NCBI GenBank assembly: GCA_028279515.1
Contig: JANQNQ010000004.1
Coordinates: 372,001-436,000, forward strand
Source of the DNA: Flavobacteriaceae bacterium
Lineage (GTDB): Bacteria > Bacteroidota > Bacteroidia > Flavobacteriales > Flavobacteriaceae
Reading direction: 5' to 3'
Length of the DNA stretch: 64,000 bases
Shown here: positions 62,277-64,000 of the stretch, one piece after another
Position numbering within the stretch: position 1 is the stretch's first letter
Layout of the letters: every line of letters begins with the position of its first letter
Made by a program: the position numbers and the translations under genes
The notes under the pieces: model-generated
What the model was told of the DNA's origin: nothing
Database searches by the model: none
The model's input: only the letters and a program-made list of their open reading frames with translations

Positions 62277-62705
62277 TCAGGAGATCCATCCTTTTTTGGT
62301 GGCTGTTCTAGACAACATAACCAAGAGCAATGCAACGATGATAATCACTATTGGCATTGCCATTCGGGCTCCTGCTAAATCAATATCTGTTTGGATAAAA
62401 AAGTTGTAGGTGGCTTGTGCCAGTACAGCAAGCAAGGACAGCGTAAGCAACATGGTTGCCCACTTCTTTCTAAGTACTAGTCCTAGGCAACCTAAAACAC
62501 CCGCAAAAACCGAAATAGCAAATGCTCCGGTCACCCAAGCTGGCATGTTGGCATAATAGTTTTGATCGTGCTCGGGCATGGCGCTTAGCGCTTCTGGTGT
62601 GGCAAATGCTTGGCCTAGATACGCCAATACACCCATGATGTTCCAAATCAATGCTAAAACAGCAATAATCCAAAACCAAACTGGTGGTTTGTTCTCGTTA
62701 CTCAT
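62277..62705 (-). CDS. four-TM membrane protein, unknown function
   Basis: 142 residues. Membrane helices at about 10-30, 55-77, 82-101 and 112-131, with the motif PVWFWIIAVLALIWNIMG and a short loop MPEHDQNYYANMP. Bacteroidota have many similar small proteins, some annotated as sugar transporters without support. It appears monocistronic. Confidence 0.75.
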   Translation of the reverse strand: MSNENKPPVWFWIIAVLALIWNIMGVLAYLGQAFATPEALSAMPEHDQNYYANMPAWVTGAFAISVFAGVLGCLGLVLRKKWATMLLTLSLLAVLAQATYNFFIQTDIDLAGARMAMPIVIIIVALLLVMLSRTATKKGWIS

Positions 62706-62905
62706 AATGAAATCAGTTTTAGTTAGTTAAAGTTGTTTTGATATAACAATGTAGGAATTCAGCTAGTCAAAAACAAGAATTAAAATTTAATTAATTGATA
62801 ATCAGTTATTTACAAAATGTTAAAAGGGGTGAGATGTTTTGTATGTCGCTAAAAATCATTATCTTAATACTGAAAAAATAGCTATAAACTACTAACCCGT
62901 TCATT

Positions 62906-64000
62906 ATGAAAAAATACTACAATCTTCACAATAGTGTCGCGCGTGGCATATACACATTGATGGCTTGTTTAATCTTTGCAGGCTCAGCTTTTTCTCAGAC
63001 ATATAAAGAATACAAAGGGAAGGTGGTTGACAGTAATTCTGGCGACCCCTTGGTATATGCAACGGTTACGGTTGAAGAAAACAATATCAGTACCATCACA
63101 AACAATGAAGGTGAGTTTTCTTTAAAAGTACCTGCAGATTTGACTAAAGGAAAAGTCATTGTATCCTTTTTAGGATATAAGGATCGTTCAATGTCTTTGG
63201 CAGATTTTAAACCAGATAAAAATAGAATAAAGCTGGATCCGTCTGTGATTGCCCTGGCAAGCGTAAATATTACCACCCCTAAGAGTGCAAAGGAATTGGT
63301 GAAAATGGTGCTCAAGAAGAAAGAAGATAATTATTTTAGCGATCAAACCTTCATGACCGCATTTTATAGGGAAACCATTAAAAAGCGTAGAAGAAATGTC
63401 TCTTTGTCTGAAGCGGTTGTAAATGTATACAAGCAACCATATTCAGGAAATAAAAGAGATATTGTAACACTCTATAAAGCTAGGAAAAGCACAGATTATT
63501 CAAAGTTGGATACCGTGGCTCTGAAATTACAAGGAGGTCCGTTTAATGCCCTTTATGCTGATTTGATGAAGTATCCCGAATATATTTTTAGCGGGGGAGG
63601 TATCGATCAATACGAGTTTAGTTTCGGACAGGCAACTCGCATTAACTATAAGCTGATCTATGTGGTGAAATTTAAGCAGAAGAGTGGGATAGAAGACCCT
63701 TTGTATTATGGAAAGCTTTACATCGAGGCCAAAACCTTGGCCTTGACCAGTGCCATATATAGCTTAAACCTTACTAATAAGGAAAAGGCCAGCGAGCTAT
63801 TTGTTAGAAGAAAACCGAAGAATGTGAAAGTACATCCAACAGAAGCAAACTACCGTGTTGACTATCGTGAAAAAGATGGTAAATGGTATTATGGCTACAG
63901 TAACGTGCAGTTAGCATTTAAGGTAAATTGGAGAAACAAATTGTTCAACTCGGTGTACAAACTATCTAGCGAGATGGCGGTCACCGATTGGGAAAAGAAA
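62906..64000 (+). CDS. exported CarboxypepD_reg-like protein (3' end cut by window)
   Basis: Open to the window edge, 365 codons visible, ATG at 62906. A Sec signal (about residues 15-32, MACLIFAGSAFSQ) is followed by a carboxypeptidase regulatory-like beta domain (about 36-125): KEYKGKVVDSNSGDPLVYAT, ITNNEGEFSLKVP, GKVIVSFLGYKDR. Then comes a long region of the kind seen in flavobacterial surface or SusC-adjacent proteins (NYFSDQTFMTAFYRETIKKRR). Function unknown; outer membrane or periplasm. Confidence 0.85.
   Translation, partial: MKKYYNLHNSVARGIYTLMACLIFAGSAFSQTYKEYKGKVVDSNSGDPLVYATVTVEENNISTITNNEGEFSLKVPADLTKGKVIVSFLGYKDRSMSLADFKPDKNRIKLDPSVIALASVNITTPKSAKELVKMVLKKKEDNYFSDQTFMTAFYRETIKKRRRNVSLSEAVVNVYKQPYSGNKRDIVTLYKARKSTDYSKLDTVALKLQGGPFNALYADLMKYPEYIFSGGGIDQYEFSFGQATRINYKLIYVVKFKQKSGIEDPLYYGKLYIEAKTLALTSAIYSLNLTNKEKASELFVRRKPKNVKVHPTEANYRVDYREKDGKWYYGYSNVQLAFKVNWRNKLFNSVYKLSSEMAVTDWEKK

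Overview
The window reads as chromosomal DNA of a marine-type Flavobacteriaceae (Bacteroidota) genome. The signs are: promoters of the TAnnTTTG class, almost no Shine-Dalgarno sequences but A-rich tracts before starts, the fused LpxC-FabZ protein, the response regulator PorX (type IX secretion control), a fused HisB, and many lipoproteins with a short SC-type lipobox. I see no rRNA, tRNA, CRISPR array, prophage or intact insertion sequence. Apart from a few mobile-looking intergenic repeats, the gene content is core-like.

Layout. 1-5121 (+): topoisomerase IV genes parE (cut by the window edge) and parC, with a small membrane protein between them and another after them, closed by a terminator. 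5151-6828 (-): TerC-like protein, small lipoprotein, XRE regulator. 6829-7132: a divergent control region carrying seven copies of a GTWWAC-N4-GTWWAC dyad over both promoters. 7133-12063 (+): M14 peptidase, Lrp/AsnC regulator, PEP carboxylase, DinB protein. 12067-20758: aroB, proline dehydrogenase, M16 peptidase, alanine dehydrogenase, a small lipoprotein and TsaE. 20761-22308 (-): porX. 22351-30670 (+): HD hydrolase, then the lipid A block lpxD, lpxC-fabZ, lpxA with efp, a second lpxD-like gene, sucD and fabG. 30707-34132 (+): signal-peptide protein, VWA membrane protein, prohibitin-like protein. 34251-35715 (-): a helix-hairpin-helix membrane protein and an OmpA protein.

35849-44589 (+) is a complete histidine operon, hisG-D-C-B-H-A-(DinB)-F-IE. 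It is headed by what looks like a textbook attenuator: a leader peptide with five histidine codons, an antiterminator pairing and a terminator. Its internal gaps are long and filled with composite interspersed repeats. 44681-64000 is a more accessory stretch: S8 protease, TraB-like lipoprotein-region protein, LytTR regulator with a nine-copy heptamer array upstream, truA, DUF2461 and DUF72 proteins, a phosphatidylserine-decarboxylase-like enzyme, thioesterase, MaoC hydratase, nitronate monooxygenase, a cholesterol-dependent-cytolysin-like lipoprotein, M19 dipeptidase, a Rieske-cytochrome P450 fusion, an RlmI-like methyltransferase and the start of a CarboxypepD_reg protein cut by the window end.

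The observations I rate highest are the his attenuator, the phased operator array between the XRE regulator and the M14 peptidase, the Rieske-P450 fusion, the cytolysin homologue without the usual undecapeptide, and the heptamer/composite repeats placed directly before start codons. Two genes of about 55 codons (20009-20173 and 58878-59045) and the 18-codon his leader peptide were found by direct reading. All family calls come from recognising motifs by eye; no database search was run.
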